64,000 bases of DNA from Boesenbergia rotunda (lineage: Eukaryota > Streptophyta > Magnoliopsida > Zingiberales > Zingiberaceae). Position numbers and translations under genes: made by a program. The notes below the pieces were generated by a model, which saw only the letters and a program-made list of their open reading frames with translations, searched no databases and was not told the DNA's origin. This document shows, in pieces, positions 1 to 11,917 of this stretch. Each line of letters begins with the position of its first letter. Within the stretch, counting starts at the first letter, position 1. The stretch is taken from contig JAGFNQ010004759.1 in NCBI GenBank assembly GCA_024364735.1, positions 1 to 64,000 on the forward strand. Direction: 5' to 3'.

Positions 1-1714
1 AATACCAAATTTTGTTTTGTTTTTATTTTCTTCAATATACTTATGCATTTCAAATTTTCCCAAGTTTGTGTTGACTTTGTTTTGTTGACCTCTGGAAAAT
101 TAGAAAAAAACCAGTAAATTGCGTGTGGTATCGAAAATATTGAATTTAGAATATTATTTTTTATTCTAAAAAAGATTCCTTTTTCTGTAGAATAGTCAGT
201 GTAGGTGGCAAAAGTTTTGATGTGATTTTGAAAAGATTGAAGACTTATTTTAGGAGTAGAGAAATATGTCTCTTTTTAAAAGCAATTTCTTGCACTCAAG
301 TCCTTAAAATTTATAATTAATGACGATTATTTTTTATATATTATTTTCATATTATTATTTTTTACCATTCAATTTTGTCAGTCAATTATATGAATATGAA
401 TAAGATAAATTTATATTTTAATAATTATAATTAATATCATTTAATGATGTAAATATTATTAAATAAGATAAATAAATAAGTCTGGATTATATAAGTTATA
501 AAACTGAAGCCGTTAGTTATTTACAAGTCATTGCAGGTGACAAAAAGTTTGATGTGTTTTCGAAAAGATTGAAGACTTATTTACAAGTCGACAGATATGT
601 CTCTTTTAAAAGTAATTTTTTTGCACTCAAGTCCCTAGAATAGAAGTACTTTTAAGTCTTTAAAAGTTAAAGATAAACTAATAAAAAAAATTAGAACATA
701 AAATGTGAAAAATAAATATAAAAATGGTAAGATAAAAATCAAAATATTTGGGAAAACTTATTGAAATTTATCCACCTAAAACAATGACAATTGACAACTA
801 CCCTCTATTTCTTAAAAGCAAATCAAGTTAGGTGCTTTGTCAATTTATGATATTAAATTTCTAAATAAAAAAATTAAGGAGGATATTGTTTTTTTCATTT
901 GCAAAAAGAAATATTTGGCAAGTTGACTTGTAATAAGTTTAAAGTTTTTGGGTGACGAAGAATGCACGAACAAAGGTGTGGAATTAATTGGTGGATTGCT
1001 TATCTAGAAAACACTAATTAAAAGGTTGGTGGATTGCCAAGTATCTAATAAACACTAATTAAAATGTGAATCGTTATGATGTAGATTATTCGGTGGGGGA
1101 TGTGATGTTTGGTTTGCTAAAATGTTGACATGAAAGCCTACACATGACATAAATTTTAAGCGATAAGGTAGGTATCATAATCAAGAATTAATGTTGATTC
1201 AAAAGGTAATCGACAACGGGGATGGACGGATTATTAAAAAAAAATTAATATATTAGATAACAGTGTTGAATCTAAAGTGACTAGTTTGACTCTATGGATA
1301 TTTTTCATCGGTATAAATCGAGAAGTATTCACAAACGATCCAAAAATCAAATGAGTATCCCCTCCATTCTACCATAGCCCTGGAGAAAGAATGGATGGAT
1401 TATTGGATCATTTACTTTTGAAATAAAATTTGATGATTTGATCCGAGAGGGATGTGATACGATGTGCTAACTCGAGTAAGGTGTAGAATGATTGTCTAAA
1501 CTTTTATTGAAAATGATATGATCACTAATGCATTTGGTAAGAATGTAAATGAAGCTTAAGATATCATCACAGACTTGGCTCAATACAATATCATCATGTG
1601 ATAGTGTGTTTATAGAAGAATAACTATGAAAGATTACGAAAAATGGTCGGCGATGGATCAAAGGTAATAAGAAGAAATTTGCAATGAACAAATGAGAAAC
1701 TGATTTCTTTTATC
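1..1714. other. AT-rich intergenic DNA, no gene seen
   Basis: The stretch downstream of the kinase gene (which reads leftwards) is AT-rich with frequent stops in all frames. Its only open frame above 70 codons (1467-1691, minus) resembles nothing I recognise and has no gene context. The kinase 3' UTR and polyadenylation signal must lie just below 1715, but I could not pick a definite signal. The only structure is an old direct repeat, listed separately. Confidence 0.7.
203..635. repeat. Diverged direct repeat pair of about 100 bp, 332 bp apart
   Basis: Positions 203-305 and 535-635 share a ~100-bp block running from AGGTGRCAAAA through GAAAAGATTGAAGACTTATTT to TTGCACTCAAGTCC. The copies differ by scattered substitutions and small indels, so the duplication is old. 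No target-site duplication or LTR termini are visible. It may be a decayed transposon terminus or a local tandem duplication with a ~332-bp period. Confidence 0.6.
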
Positions 1715-4700
1715 TTAAGCTGAATACTTTGATATGAGCTTCTCCACATGAATGATTATATTGTCTATATTTGGCCGCATCGCGGGTTGAGGCTGCAACA
1801 TCCATATTACAAACTGATGGAGAGTGTCCGGGTAAGGGGGTTCAGATGTCGATGGCCACTTTATTTGTGCATTCATGACGGCTAACTGTAAGCTGCCTCC
1901 CGATTCGCTTAGCACATATTCGAATGGCGATGATCCATACCTATTAAGGCATAAAAGAGGTAAATAATTTAGACCTTTGTTGTTAGTTTTTGCAAGAGGA
2001 AAATCGTTTGCATCTGGTTTCATGCCCCTCGTGCAAGGTTCTAATATTCTGTTAATATCTCTTGAGAAAACAGATATAAACTCGGAATGAAACCCTTAGA
2101 TTGTGATGACGGCGATGATGATGAGATAACTGATAGTCTGAAAATGATAAGCAAAAGCAAAGAATTCTCACATTATAGCATATAAAGTACATCCAAGAGA
2201 CCAAATATCTGTCCTCTCATCAATATCAGCATGACTTGGACAGTCCCACAATTCAGGAGCTCGATAAGGCGCTGAACAGTGCTCAGTAGCCCATTCCTAT
2301 CAAAAAAGTTTAATTGATGACATGTCAAACACTTGTGTTCATTAAACAAGTTCTGGGATCAGAATTGGCAAATTCTGATCAAAGGCATGAAGAGAAGGTA
2401 ATGTAGCTTTTAATGTTCATATTTTGATATTTGTCCCTCTGTCTAGGAGATATGAGCCGTATAATTCAAATATATTTTGAAATATAATTTGCATAACTCC
2501 TACAAGTAAATACCCTAGAAATTTAACACATACCTGCAGCTGTAAAGCCTCTGACCTCGTACGGATTTCTTTTCTTGCAGGGCAAGCACTTCCAAAATCC
2601 ATTAAAATAGCAACGGGAGGTTGTCCCTTGATCTGACTTATGAGAACATTTCCAGGCTTGACATCGTTATGAGCGTAGGGAGGATCAAAGGTGTGCATGT
2701 GCTTCAATCCAGCACAGAGCTGTAAACAATGGTTAACATGTCATCCTACTATTTTACCTGAAATTAGATTGATTAAGAAAATAGCAAATAGATATGCGTG
2801 GAACCAGCGCCTCGTATCTATTATGTTCTAGATTGAAAAGTCATACTTGAGAAGAACCCAATTGTTCTCTTGCCTCTTCCCTAATTTCACCTACATAAGT
2901 TATACAGTCACTAACTTTTCTCTACAGATCTGTGCATTATGTAAAGGTTTTCTAGATTTATTCTCCTGTCATAAGAAATTGCTATATAGAGGGACAAGAT
3001 TCAAATAGCCAACTCCAAAACTTGAGACAAACAAGGCTTGATGATGTGTTTAATTGGGAGTACATGGATGATTATAATACATTTGAACAATTTAGAAATA
3101 TTTGAAAAGAAAAAAAATACCTTCAGACTATGATAAATCCTACTTTTTGTCAAAAGGTGAAAAACTGATAGAAAAAGCTCAAGATTTGTTTCTTGTTTTT
3201 GATTAGATATCAGAATCGTTTTTGAGTTTATCCATAGTTCTTTTCACTTGAAACTCAGATTTTCATTAGTTACGATGTAAAATCATATTTCTTTTATGCG
3301 ATATAATTTTTTTCTTTCCATTAGTCTTTACTACCAATAGCAACAAAGCAGCAAATGCAGTTTGCACAATTTTCACTGGCCACCTCATAACAAAAACATA
3401 GAGATGAAGCAGCTATTACCTGTGAGCATTTCAACTTGCAATATGAAAACATCAGAGGAAATCAAATTGAACAATTCATATGTGAATAATTTTAGGACAT
3501 TATTAGATTGCACATGGTACACAAATTCAGAATGAAAGAACCAAAAAATACCTGTTTGAATATCTGAAGAACAGTTATAGTAGGAAAGAATTCATTCTTT
3601 GATTGCATGGCTGTAGTTACGTCAAGTAAGGTTCCATCAAGATGAACTGGGAACAACAAGTAGGCTTCATGATTCTGAGCACCACCTTGCTTGTCCTAAC
3701 AATAAAAATACATGCAGTCATCGTTATGGAATGTAAGAAAAGTAGGGTGTGGTATCAAAAAATCTCATATTTTTTGTTAATCAGTATCAAAAAGGACCCT
3801 CCTAGGACAATTAGTAATATATTTCTTCAGCTAAAACCAATGCCACATGCCCCGACGCTGGACGGGATAGCCATTATCCTGCGGGCTATTGAATCCGTTG
3901 ATCCACGCACGAATAACGAAAGCAATCTTCTAGAACATGTTGATTCGCACACGAATACCAAGAAATAAGTACCCAAAAACTAGACGGAGCTTTGGGGAAA
4001 AGAAGAACGGTCACTGACGTTGGGCAATATAATGATTATCTTGCGGGCTTACAAGAAGAACGAATTGAGGAGAAGACAAGAAGAGATAACCACTGTCCTC
4101 CAATTTTCTCCCAAAAAAGAGAATTTTATATAATAACAAAGGATTAATTTTAAACAACTAAACAGGATTTTTATATAGACTCAAAAAAAGGAAAGAGATC
4201 CCTATATATTGAATATAATTCCTCTCTCGTAAAGGAAGGAACTAAATTCTAAAAGAAAGGAAAAATTATTAACAGACTTAGAATCCTAATATACCTAGCA
4301 GACTTAAAATATAAAAAATATAAAATGAGAAATTATCAAAAAAAAACTTAAAACACCAAAAATACCCTAAATACCAAATATGAAAAATTTATCAAAAATA
4401 ATAATAAAAATTTGTGGATCCTCCTGCATCATGCTCACACCTTCAATACTAATTGCTCCAATTTGTTTTAACATAGTAACGATGCTAGATGTTGATTGCA
4501 AAATCTATGAAGTCAGAATTACTATTTCGAAAAATAAAATGTCTTCTTCACAATAAAAAAAATGATTAGCGAGGTTTTCCAACCTCGGACGATCGACCTA
4601 GCCCCATGGAAGTTTCCCACCGCTGTCAGGGTAAATTGAGAAGTGCTCGCGGCGGGCGGTCCAGAAGCCCAGTGTCCCAGGGTTAGCGTCCTATTTGGAG

Positions 4701-5607
4701 GAAAAATTCCTACAAAATACACTATAGTTAGGGATCGAACCGCAGATGCCTGGGATGACAACTAGTCGCCCTTCCGCTGCACCATAGCCCCGGGGGCACC
4801 TTCTTCACAATAGTTTATAGGTATTGAGTTGATTTGCAAATAATGTGGTTAAAATACAAACATATATGATTTTCCTGGTATCACAGACAAAGAAACCTGA
4901 CCAAACTACAAAATAAGTACCTTAGTTGGAATGATTGCATGGTCAAGGAGGGGAAGCAAATTGGGATGGCTGAACTGAGAAGAGACACGAATCTCCTGCT
5001 TAACCAACTCCAGCTGCTCATTAGTTTGTATGATTACTTTCTTCATTGCGTATGTTCCATGATCTGATGATATTCACAAACAAGAAATAGCATTACTCCA
5101 GACATTAAATGAGCACTAATGAAACAATAATCACTTTTCCCATTTGCAGCTTTACGAACTGGTCGAATAATTCACTAATGAAACAAAATCCAGAAAGGTT
5201 CATTGTAAACCATTCGCAGGGCAACAGCGCATTTGCAATTTTGCAGATGGCTAGATCTAAAAAACCGATCTCGACACAGAAATCCAATGAACGGAATTCA
5301 AAAGGCCAGATCCAAGAAATTCGAGTCCAATCGAAAAATGCCTGATCCAGGATTCGATACTAAGCAAAACGAGGGCAGCCCGATCGGATCTGGGGAGAAT
5401 ACCTGAGATGTGGGAGGGATTGATGGACTTCTGGCCGGCAAGACCATCGGCGCCATCGGCGGCGACCTCTTTGACGAGGAAGACGAAGGCGAAACCGCCC
5501 TCGCCGATCTGCCGCACGATCCGGAAGCGATTCTCGTTGATCCAGACGTCGGCGCCAGCGTTGGCGGAATCATATAAGGCGCTCAGACCAGAGAACGAGC
5601 ATCCCAT
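1715..5607 (-). CDS. Serine/threonine protein kinase, STK16/NAK-like (six exons)
   Basis: Six coding exons on the minus strand join in frame with GT-AG introns: 5403-5607, 4921-5063, 3552-3695, 2534-2719, 2172-2296, 1715-1940. They give 342 aa plus stop, about the length I expect of plant STK16-type kinases. The chosen start gives MGCSFSGL, so Gly2 and Cys3 are candidate myristoylation and palmitoylation sites, as in animal STK16; an in-frame upstream start would bury them. Visible motifs are the glycine loop GEGGFAFVF (about 35-43), the ATP-binding Lys in YAMKKV (K76), catalytic loop HNDVKPGN (Asp183; Asn replaces the usual Arg of HRD), DFG (205-207) and APE (239-241). All catalytic residues are present and no stop or frameshift is seen, so I judge it functional. 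Membrane or Golgi trafficking is the family role; the substrate is unknown. Exon 1 is GC-rich, a monocot-like gradient. The SINE in intron 2 leaves both splice sites untouched. Confidence 0.93.
3696..4542. other. Distal part of kinase intron 2, no recognisable element
   Basis: This is the part of the 1.2-kb second intron that is not SINE. It is AT-rich with A-runs. I see no LTR termini, transposase motifs or open reading frames with family resemblance. A 108-codon plus-strand ORF at 3642-3968 overlaps exon 3 on the opposite strand and looks like chance. Part of this intron could be an older transposon, but nothing in it shows which. Confidence 0.5.
4543..4812 (-). mobile_element. tRNA-derived SINE with 13-bp target-site duplication
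   Basis: The body is 4556-4799 on the minus strand, flanked by a perfect direct repeat CTTCTTCACAATA at 4543-4555 and 4800-4812. Near its 5' end it has RNA polymerase III promoter boxes: A-box-like TGGTGCAGCGG and, about 30 bases on, a near-consensus B box GGTTCGATCCC. The 3' end is a short T run (element strand), which fits plant SINEs of the Au type, although I cannot confirm the family by reading. It lies in the same orientation as the host kinase gene, within intron 2, and would be spliced out. The perfect duplication suggests a fairly recent insertion. Confidence 0.85.
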
Positions 5608-6540
5608 CGTGCTTCCTTTTCTTCGAATCGCGAAGCTTCTGATCGATCCTCGGGTCAAATCATTCCTTCCTTCGCAATCCTCAAAACGCCGTTTCTTCTT
5701 ACCTGAAATAAGTTTGAGAAGTTAAAAATCAAAATCCTCGCCACATAGGATGACACCTAATATCATAATTATATATATAACTAATGCTAAACTAATAATT
5801 AAAAATTTATTATTTTACAAATCATTTCTCCTCAACTAACCCCATGATATAATTATTTAGATAAAAATCAAAATCCAAAAATTCCTCTCATCCCATCCTG
5901 ATGAATTGATATAACTGCCTGCCCTCAAGTATACCATTTGATATTATTTCCTATCATATATGTATATTAAATCTTGAATTAACCAGATATATTATAGTAG
6001 TTATAATTTCATAACCGCTATTAACATAAATATTAGATGAACAAATTAAATATGTATTCTAACAATTGAGAAATGGTAATTATTATAATATAAATATTGT
6101 TAACAATAGTTCTAACCATTCTAGTTTCGTTTCGTATAACAGATACAACAAAAATATCAAATAAACAAGTTAAATCCCCATGCTATAATATGAATATTTT
6201 TGAACATGTTAAATATGTGTTATAGCAATTATGATTTTATAATTATTACAATGTAAATGTTAGACAAACAGTTTAGATGCATCAAGGCCGTCTTCAAAAA
6301 ATTAGATACCCTAGGTTAATTTGTAGGTGAAAGTCTTATATAATTTTTTTTATTAAATATAAAAATATTACATACGAACCGATAATTAAATGTATATGAT
6401 TATCAAGAATATTCAATATACTATGTAAAATCATTACATTATAAAAAATGACATATATAAACTAAATCTAATAACAAATTGTTTAAACTCTTCGCCCTTT
6501 TTGTTGTGCAAAATTATCAATTAAATCATTGTAATCAATC
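5608..6540. other. Kinase 5' UTR/promoter side and AT-rich spacer
   Basis: Positions 5608-5720 continue the GC-rich leader of the kinase gene. On the minus strand a good donor-like AG|GTAAG occurs near 5703-5707, so a 5' UTR intron is possible. From about 5726 the DNA becomes AT-rich with no gene. Around 6283 a segment on the minus strand reads toward AAGACGGCCTTG, the kind of sequence seen at hAT element ends, but I could not pair it with an opposite terminus. Confidence 0.45.
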
Positions 6541-7995
6541 TTAGCTACTATCTTTTTTTTCAATAGACAATATGGTTAAACCATTCAATATATCTTGTGG
6601 CATAGTTGATCGAAGATAATTCTTTATCAACTTCAACTTTGAGAAACTTCTTTCAAAGGAAGCTAATGTAATCGCTATGGTTAACAATATTCTATAAGCT
6701 ATCCAGGCATTAGGAAACCCATGATACAAATTTTTAGCATACTCCAAGACTCCAAGTGGTTTGTAATCCAATTCACAATACTTTTCTGAGTAATTACAAT
6801 TTAGAAAATAGTTCAAGCACATTAATATCAAAATCATCCTTATGTTTCAAAAATATCATCAAGTGTAGTGCATGAATTGTTCAACCTATCATCATTTGCG
6901 TCTTTCAACTTGCTCAAGTTAAATAAAAATCCAAAAGTCTTTTTATATTTTTTAAACTGCTCAAATCTTGTCTTAAGTGAAAAAAAGCATTATCAACTAT
7001 CTGAAAAAATAATTTATTTAAAAATATTCTTCAACTCCTTGTACTAGTTCATCTTGAAAATTTTTATCAAAGAATCCTTTTCTATACCGAATATGAGTTT
7101 CACAAAATATGAGTTCAACCTCTATTCCTAAAGCAATCTTTTTAGCTTCACTCTTCGCGGCTTCAAAACTAGTATTTCTACATTCTTCTGAAAAGATTAT
7201 CAAATATTTTAAGAGACTAATAACCTCATCAATAATCATATCTTTTCATTGGGGAATCTTGCTAACTTTATTTATTTTGTACAATATTTCAAACTATATT
7301 AGCATGCCCATAAAAAAAATTCAAAACTTTGAAATTCATAATTTTCCAAAGACCCTGCATCACTTACTGTTGCTGTATCACCACTATATTCTACTAGATG
7401 CAAAAGTGCATCTCATATTTGAAGAACTTGAAATCTTACAATTTTTATGCTATCAAGACAACTTTCCCAATGTATATCCGACCATGATTTTAATGTAAGT
7501 CCTTCTCTATTATGACATTTTCCAAAAGATTTAAGAATCTCCTATTGTTTTGTCGAACCGGAGAACAATTTATAAATTCTTTGTATCACTCCAAAAAAAT
7601 ACATAACCACAACTCATAGTCATATTACAAGGGTAAGATTAAGAGAAGTCAATCACATGGAGTATAAAATGTCCTAGGATACTCTTTAAATACTCTGCTA
7701 CCCGTTATCATAATCCCAACTTCTCATGTTATTAAAATCAAGTCCAATATTTCCAAAACAATTTTAAGCTCATTATATAGTGCATCTCCTGATGTTTTAA
7801 TAACTTTTAAAAATTGAATAAAGAACTCTTGCACTGTTATGGGAGTCTTGGAAATATCAACACGTCTCAATATAAGAGAGATTTGCTCTTCATGACTAAT
7901 ATAGAGAGTACAATCAAGAATTATAAAAAAATATTTTGCTCCTTTAATGATTTCAAAGATCTTATTCTTAATCTCGCATGACAACAAAAGTATTA
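6541..7995 (-). pseudogene. hAT transposase, C-terminal part (zinc-finger MYM/DUF4371-like), decayed
   Basis: Open segments on the minus strand at 7724-7995, 7018-7239 and 6541-6837 resemble hAT transposases of the TTF-zinc-finger/DUF4371 group. They include AKYFFIILDCTLYISHEEQ, a catalytic-domain signature with its aspartate, then a linker, then the C-terminal hAT dimerisation motif with SFERSFSKLKLIKNYLRSTM. Frames are broken between segments. The sequence is cut at 8001 by an LTR element, and the amino-terminal part resumes at 20686, in order and on the same strand. It cannot encode an active transposase. Confidence 0.8.
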
Positions 7996-8000
7996 ATATA

Positions 8001-9036
8001 TGATCCCGGGCCAGCTTACGTAACCTGGCCCGGCAGCCTAGCACTCAGTCAGAAGGAAGGTGGCCAGTGATCGAGACTATCTCGCTAAGTAGGAGGCCCG
8101 CGGGCTCAGACCCCTTGGGCTTCCATGCTAAGGCCCCCATAATCCCGCAAGGGCCTTCTCTTGAGACAGAGGGTTTTTGACTTGTTCAACCTCGGCTCCC
8201 CACCTGTGCATGGTGGTCCACGTTACGGGAATAAGCCCGAGCCACAGAAGATGTTACCCAGTGCCCCAGTCGACACCTTCATAGGCCCTCAGCCGACCTC
8301 GTTACTCAGTGCCCCAGTTGGCACCTTCATAGGCCCTCAGCCGGCCTCGTTACTCAGTGCCTCAGTCGGCACCTTCATAGGCCCTCAGCAGGCCTCCCTA
8401 CTCAGTGCCCCAGCCGACACCTTCATAGGCCCTCAGCAGGCCTCCTTACTCAGTGCCCCAGTCGGCACAACTACTCTCTGACACCAGACTACTAGACGTG
8501 GTACAAGGTCGGCGCAGGACCAGAGCCGTTCTGGTCCCAAGCGGCGGATACCTCGCCAGGGTACTGATTCGTCTGCCACACCTTGTCCCTCATACCTCGA
8601 CCACATGCTTTGTTGTCAGGTCAAGCGGCGTCCAACAGTGCCACCCTTAAGTTGACAGCACCCCTTTCCTTAAGACAGCATGTGCCACTTTACCCTGTCA
8701 TCCTTGGGCATGCATTACCCTGCCCTCTCCACATAACGACAAGTGGCAGGCGGGGCAGAACCTGTCAGCTTCCCCGGTCATATATACCTCCTACTCCACA
8801 TTTCCGAGGTACGCGCGATAGTGCAATTTCCCTACTGTTCTATTGCTTTCCATCGCCACCGTCATGTACTGACTTGACCGTCGGAGTGCCTGGCGGTGAC
8901 TTTTCCCGACGGGTTCTAACAGTCTTTGTCTTGCAGGTTGGTAGCGCTCCAGCTCGTCACGCCACCCCAGCGACCTCGCCTTCCGCAGAGACTCATCCAG
9001 CTGTAAGGGCGTCCGACTCACTTCGCGACATGATCA
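8001..9036 (+). repeat. 5' LTR with internal 48-bp tandem repeats
   Basis: This LTR is 1036 bp against 992 bp for its partner. A 48-bp unit beginning GTGCCCCAGTCGGCACC starts at 8261, 8309, 8357, 8405 and 8453. The partner LTR has four starts, so one unit accounts for the length difference. A TATA-like TATATAC at 8781-8787 suits plus-strand transcription. The repeat reads through as a repetitive open frame (8161-8481), but this follows from the repeat and is not a gene. Confidence 0.88.
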
Positions 9037-9038
9037 AA

Positions 9039-9053
9039 TTTGGCGCTAGAAGG
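9039..9053 (+). promoter_or_regulatory. Putative primer-binding site of the Tat-like element
   Basis: TTTGGCGCTAGAAGG lies two bases after the 5' LTR, the expected position for a tRNA primer-binding site. TGGCGC-starting sites are usual in plant gypsy elements. The exact tRNA was not determined. This site sets the orientation, because the LTR ends themselves are symmetric (TGATC...GATCA). Confidence 0.65.
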
Positions 9054-9408
9054 ATTCTCATAAACGGGCTAGCTCCCCATTAGTCCTTGAGGTTTAGGCT
9101 TGGCCAGTCAGGTGACAACCCATGTTTCCCGGTTTCCGACCCAACCGAGCGGTAAAAACCCTCGTAAATGGGCCGGACCTCACGGGTCCCTTGGTTCAAA
9201 GATTTACACAGTAAAGCGGTATCCCAATCGGGGCGCTCCGCTCGACGACCCCGAAGAACGTTGACAGTTAGGCGAAGGAGATCGACCCAGAGAACTCGAG
9301 GGAAAAGGGCAGAGGTTCCAATCGGCAGGGCGAAAATGGCACAAAACCCACAACCCGCACTAGGGTACAAAAAAAAAGGAGAAGCAAAAGGTACAAACGG
9401 CTCGATCC

Positions 9409-11917
9409 TCACTTGAAGGGCACATCGGTCACGCTGGGCAAGTCCTCATACAGGTCCTCAAGGCTTACGGCCGTAGAGGGCATATCAGGAGACAAGTACC
9501 CACCTAACTTGAGTCGACGGATGATGTTTAGCCCTTGCGGCTCCATGACATCCATGAACCGTTTTGCGATTTCGGCCATGTGGGTAGGGTCATTGATACA
9601 CTCAAGCCTATACTTCTCTCGTCGGGAATCTTCAGTCTCCTTGTAAGATCGAAGCGTCATCAGCTCCGCTCTAGCCACCTCTCGCTCGGACTGCTCAGTC
9701 TCCATACGGGCGCGAAGCTCTGTCAACTCCGATCTGGTTGCCTCCCAATCGGACCTCTCCCTCCGTAGCTGCTCAAGCTCTTCTTTTTGGGTATGCAGCA
9801 GTTGATCTTTGGAGGAGAGTTCCCGGGATAGCTCACTTATACTTTGTGACTGGACCAGAGCAGTAGCATCTCTGGCCTCCAGTTGGGCCTGGAGAGAATC
9901 GAGGGCGACTGACGCCCTCCGAAGGTCGGACTTTGCCTGGGATAACTCGGTCTGAGCCTCCGCCTGTGAGGCTCGCGCTTTCCGCTCGGTGTGCTTCAGG
10001 GTGGAAAGTCTGATGTTTGCTTGGGAAGTGGCTTGTTGTGCCGACTCGACTTGGCCGCGCGCTGCTTCAAGTTGCTCCCCCAAGTGGGATAGTTGATCTT
10101 GCAGAGCCTGAACCTCCTCTCGTAGGTGGTTCAATGTGGGCTCGTCAGCGACTAGTCGGGAGTGCGCCAGCTGCATTCGCAGGCGCTTTACCTCCTTTTC
10201 TGCCTTAGCTCGTGCTGAGCTATGGGCTAGGAGTGGCATAGAGATGCCATGGCAGTCTCCTACGAACTACAGAAAGAACGCCATTCCTGAGAGTCAGAAT
10301 TGAAGAGTGCAGTGGAGGGGCCAAGTCAGCTATACATACCTGAGTGACCTTAAGGAAAAAGGAGTCAGCTTTGTTGTGAGAGCCCAAAAAGTAGGACTCC
10401 TTGAACCCTTGGGCATAGCGATCGGCTACCGACCCATAGAGGCGCAGATCCTGGTAGTGCTCGGGCAGCTCGCCGAGGGGTAGCTTCAGGCGACGGTCCG
10501 CCTGAGAAGGTACTAGGAGGTGCATCATCGGGTCCCCGTGCAGACCCTCGGCGGAAGGGGCTCCCGATCGAGTAGACATCAAGGTGTCGGAGTCGTGGGA
10601 AGTGGCAGAAAGGTTGGCGGGCGATGTGGCGACAGATAGGTCGGCCGCAGCACCTGGGTCGGGAGCAACGGCCGAGGCAATTGCCGGTAGGCGAACTGGG
10701 GAGTCTCCGACGAGAATGGTGGCCCAAGGGGTAACCACGGGGGTCACATACGGAACAATGGCTAAAGAGGCGGAGTGAGCTTCCGGCTCAGGAGCTGCTC
10801 TCTTCTTCTTCTTTTTCTTCTTCTCCCAAGAGGCAGAATGGACTTCGGGCTCGGGAGCTGCTCTCTTTTTCTTCTTCTTCTTCTCCAGGTACTTGCTGGA
10901 GAAAGGAAGGGAGGAACCCCCTGTCGGGGAGGACGTTTGTCGGCGTTTGGGAGGAAGGCGCAGTAGGACAGTCATGGACAGGGGGATCTCAGAGGCAGTG
11001 GGGCCCGACCCCTGCGCAGTCGGGGCTGGGGCGGCCGGAACCGTCTCCGCTATAGCACCTTCTCTAGCGGCCAACATAGAGGTGATCTGAGTTTGTAGCT
11101 CAGCCTCGGTCAGCCTGAAACCTCCCTTCAGGGTCGTGGATAGTAGCAGGGAAACTGCGAAGGCTAGATACATTCATGCATGACAAAGAGATATGGCCTG
11201 ATAGACACCAGGGAACTTACCAGCATCAGACAAAGAAGGGGCAGAGCTCGGGCTCAGACCGAAGATAGAAAGAATCCCCTCCCTCAGCAGAAGTCCGCCG
11301 TGGAAGTGCCTGTTCTCCAGCTCGGCGGTAACACTCAGGAAGTCGGCGGAAGTACGATAGTGCCGAGGAAGAGTCTCGGAAATGGGATGTCCCTCAACCC
11401 AAGTAGTGGGCCATCCTGGGGTGGGGATAAGCCTGACGAAGAAGTACCGCTCATTCCAACCTTTGTTCGAGGTGGGCAGATTCAGGAGGATGGAAGCTTT
11501 GGCCCTGGCCTGGAAGAAAAAATCGCCTACCTCTTGCTGCTTGGGGTAAAAGAGGTAATGGAAGTTCTCCAGTATCAGGGGGATCCCGAGAAGCGAGAAA
11601 ACAATGGCCGAACCACATATCAGGCGTACGACGTTAGGGGCTAGTTGAGATAGAGGAATCTGGAAGTGGTCGCAGACGGCGGCAATGAAAGGGTGGACGG
11701 GAAAACGGAGGTCAGCCTGGAGATGATCCTGAGATAGGGCAATGTAGCCTAACGGGGCAGAATTTGGGCGCTTGTGGGGCTTGGGCAGGAGTAGGTGGTG
11801 ATCAGCAGGGATTAGGAAGTTCGATTGTATTTGGAGTAGGTCATGGGCAGTGAGGGTGGTGATCATGGTGGAATACCAAGGCTGAGACGGGGATGGAGAT
11901 GAAGAAGAAAAAGTCAT
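9409..11917 (-). CDS. Antisense retroelement gene: gypsy-type transposon domain plus coiled coil
   Basis: Three exons join in frame: 11221-11917, 10340-11154 and 9409-10266, with donors GTAAGT and GTATGT and acceptors GCAG and GTAG. The product is about 789 aa. The start at 11917 is the first in-frame ATG; the open frame extends upstream to 12100 without one. Exon 1 has the pattern of the putative gypsy-type transposon domain (Pfam Transposase_28): a segment around VHPFIAAVCDHFQIPLSQLAPN, here cited only in part, and later SNKGWNERYFFVR. Exon 2 is Pro/Ala/Ser-rich and contains a duplicated lysine-rich block (KKKKKKRAAPEPE twice, near 10770-10890) that could be a nuclear localisation signal. 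Exon 3 is a long Glu/Arg/Leu coiled coil of about 200 residues. It opposes the host element's transcription. The promoter side is cut at 12114 by the Copia insertion, so expression is doubtful. The function of such proteins is unknown. Confidence 0.72.

Noticed and set aside
1467..1691. 74-codon minus-strand open frame downstream of the kinase
   Set aside because: No recognisable domain, AT-rich composition and no start context; it is within reach of chance.
4690..4799. tRNA gene
   Set aside because: A and B boxes are present but no complete cloverleaf; the body continues ~150 bp and is flanked by a 13-bp duplication, so it is a SINE.
6541..8044. Functional hAT transposase gene
   Set aside because: Motifs lie in separate frames and the gene is cut by a 12.7-kb insertion.
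8161..8481. Repetitive protein with LLSAPVGTFIGPQ-type repeats
   Set aside because: It is the translation of the 48-bp tandem repeat inside an LTR, and it has a shorter counterpart in the partner LTR at 19849-20121. No gene context.
10220..11173. Separate protein starting at the 11173 methionine of the antisense gene
   Set aside because: The first residues come from intron sequence. The frame joins exon 1 and exon 3 by good splice sites, so it is an internal exon.
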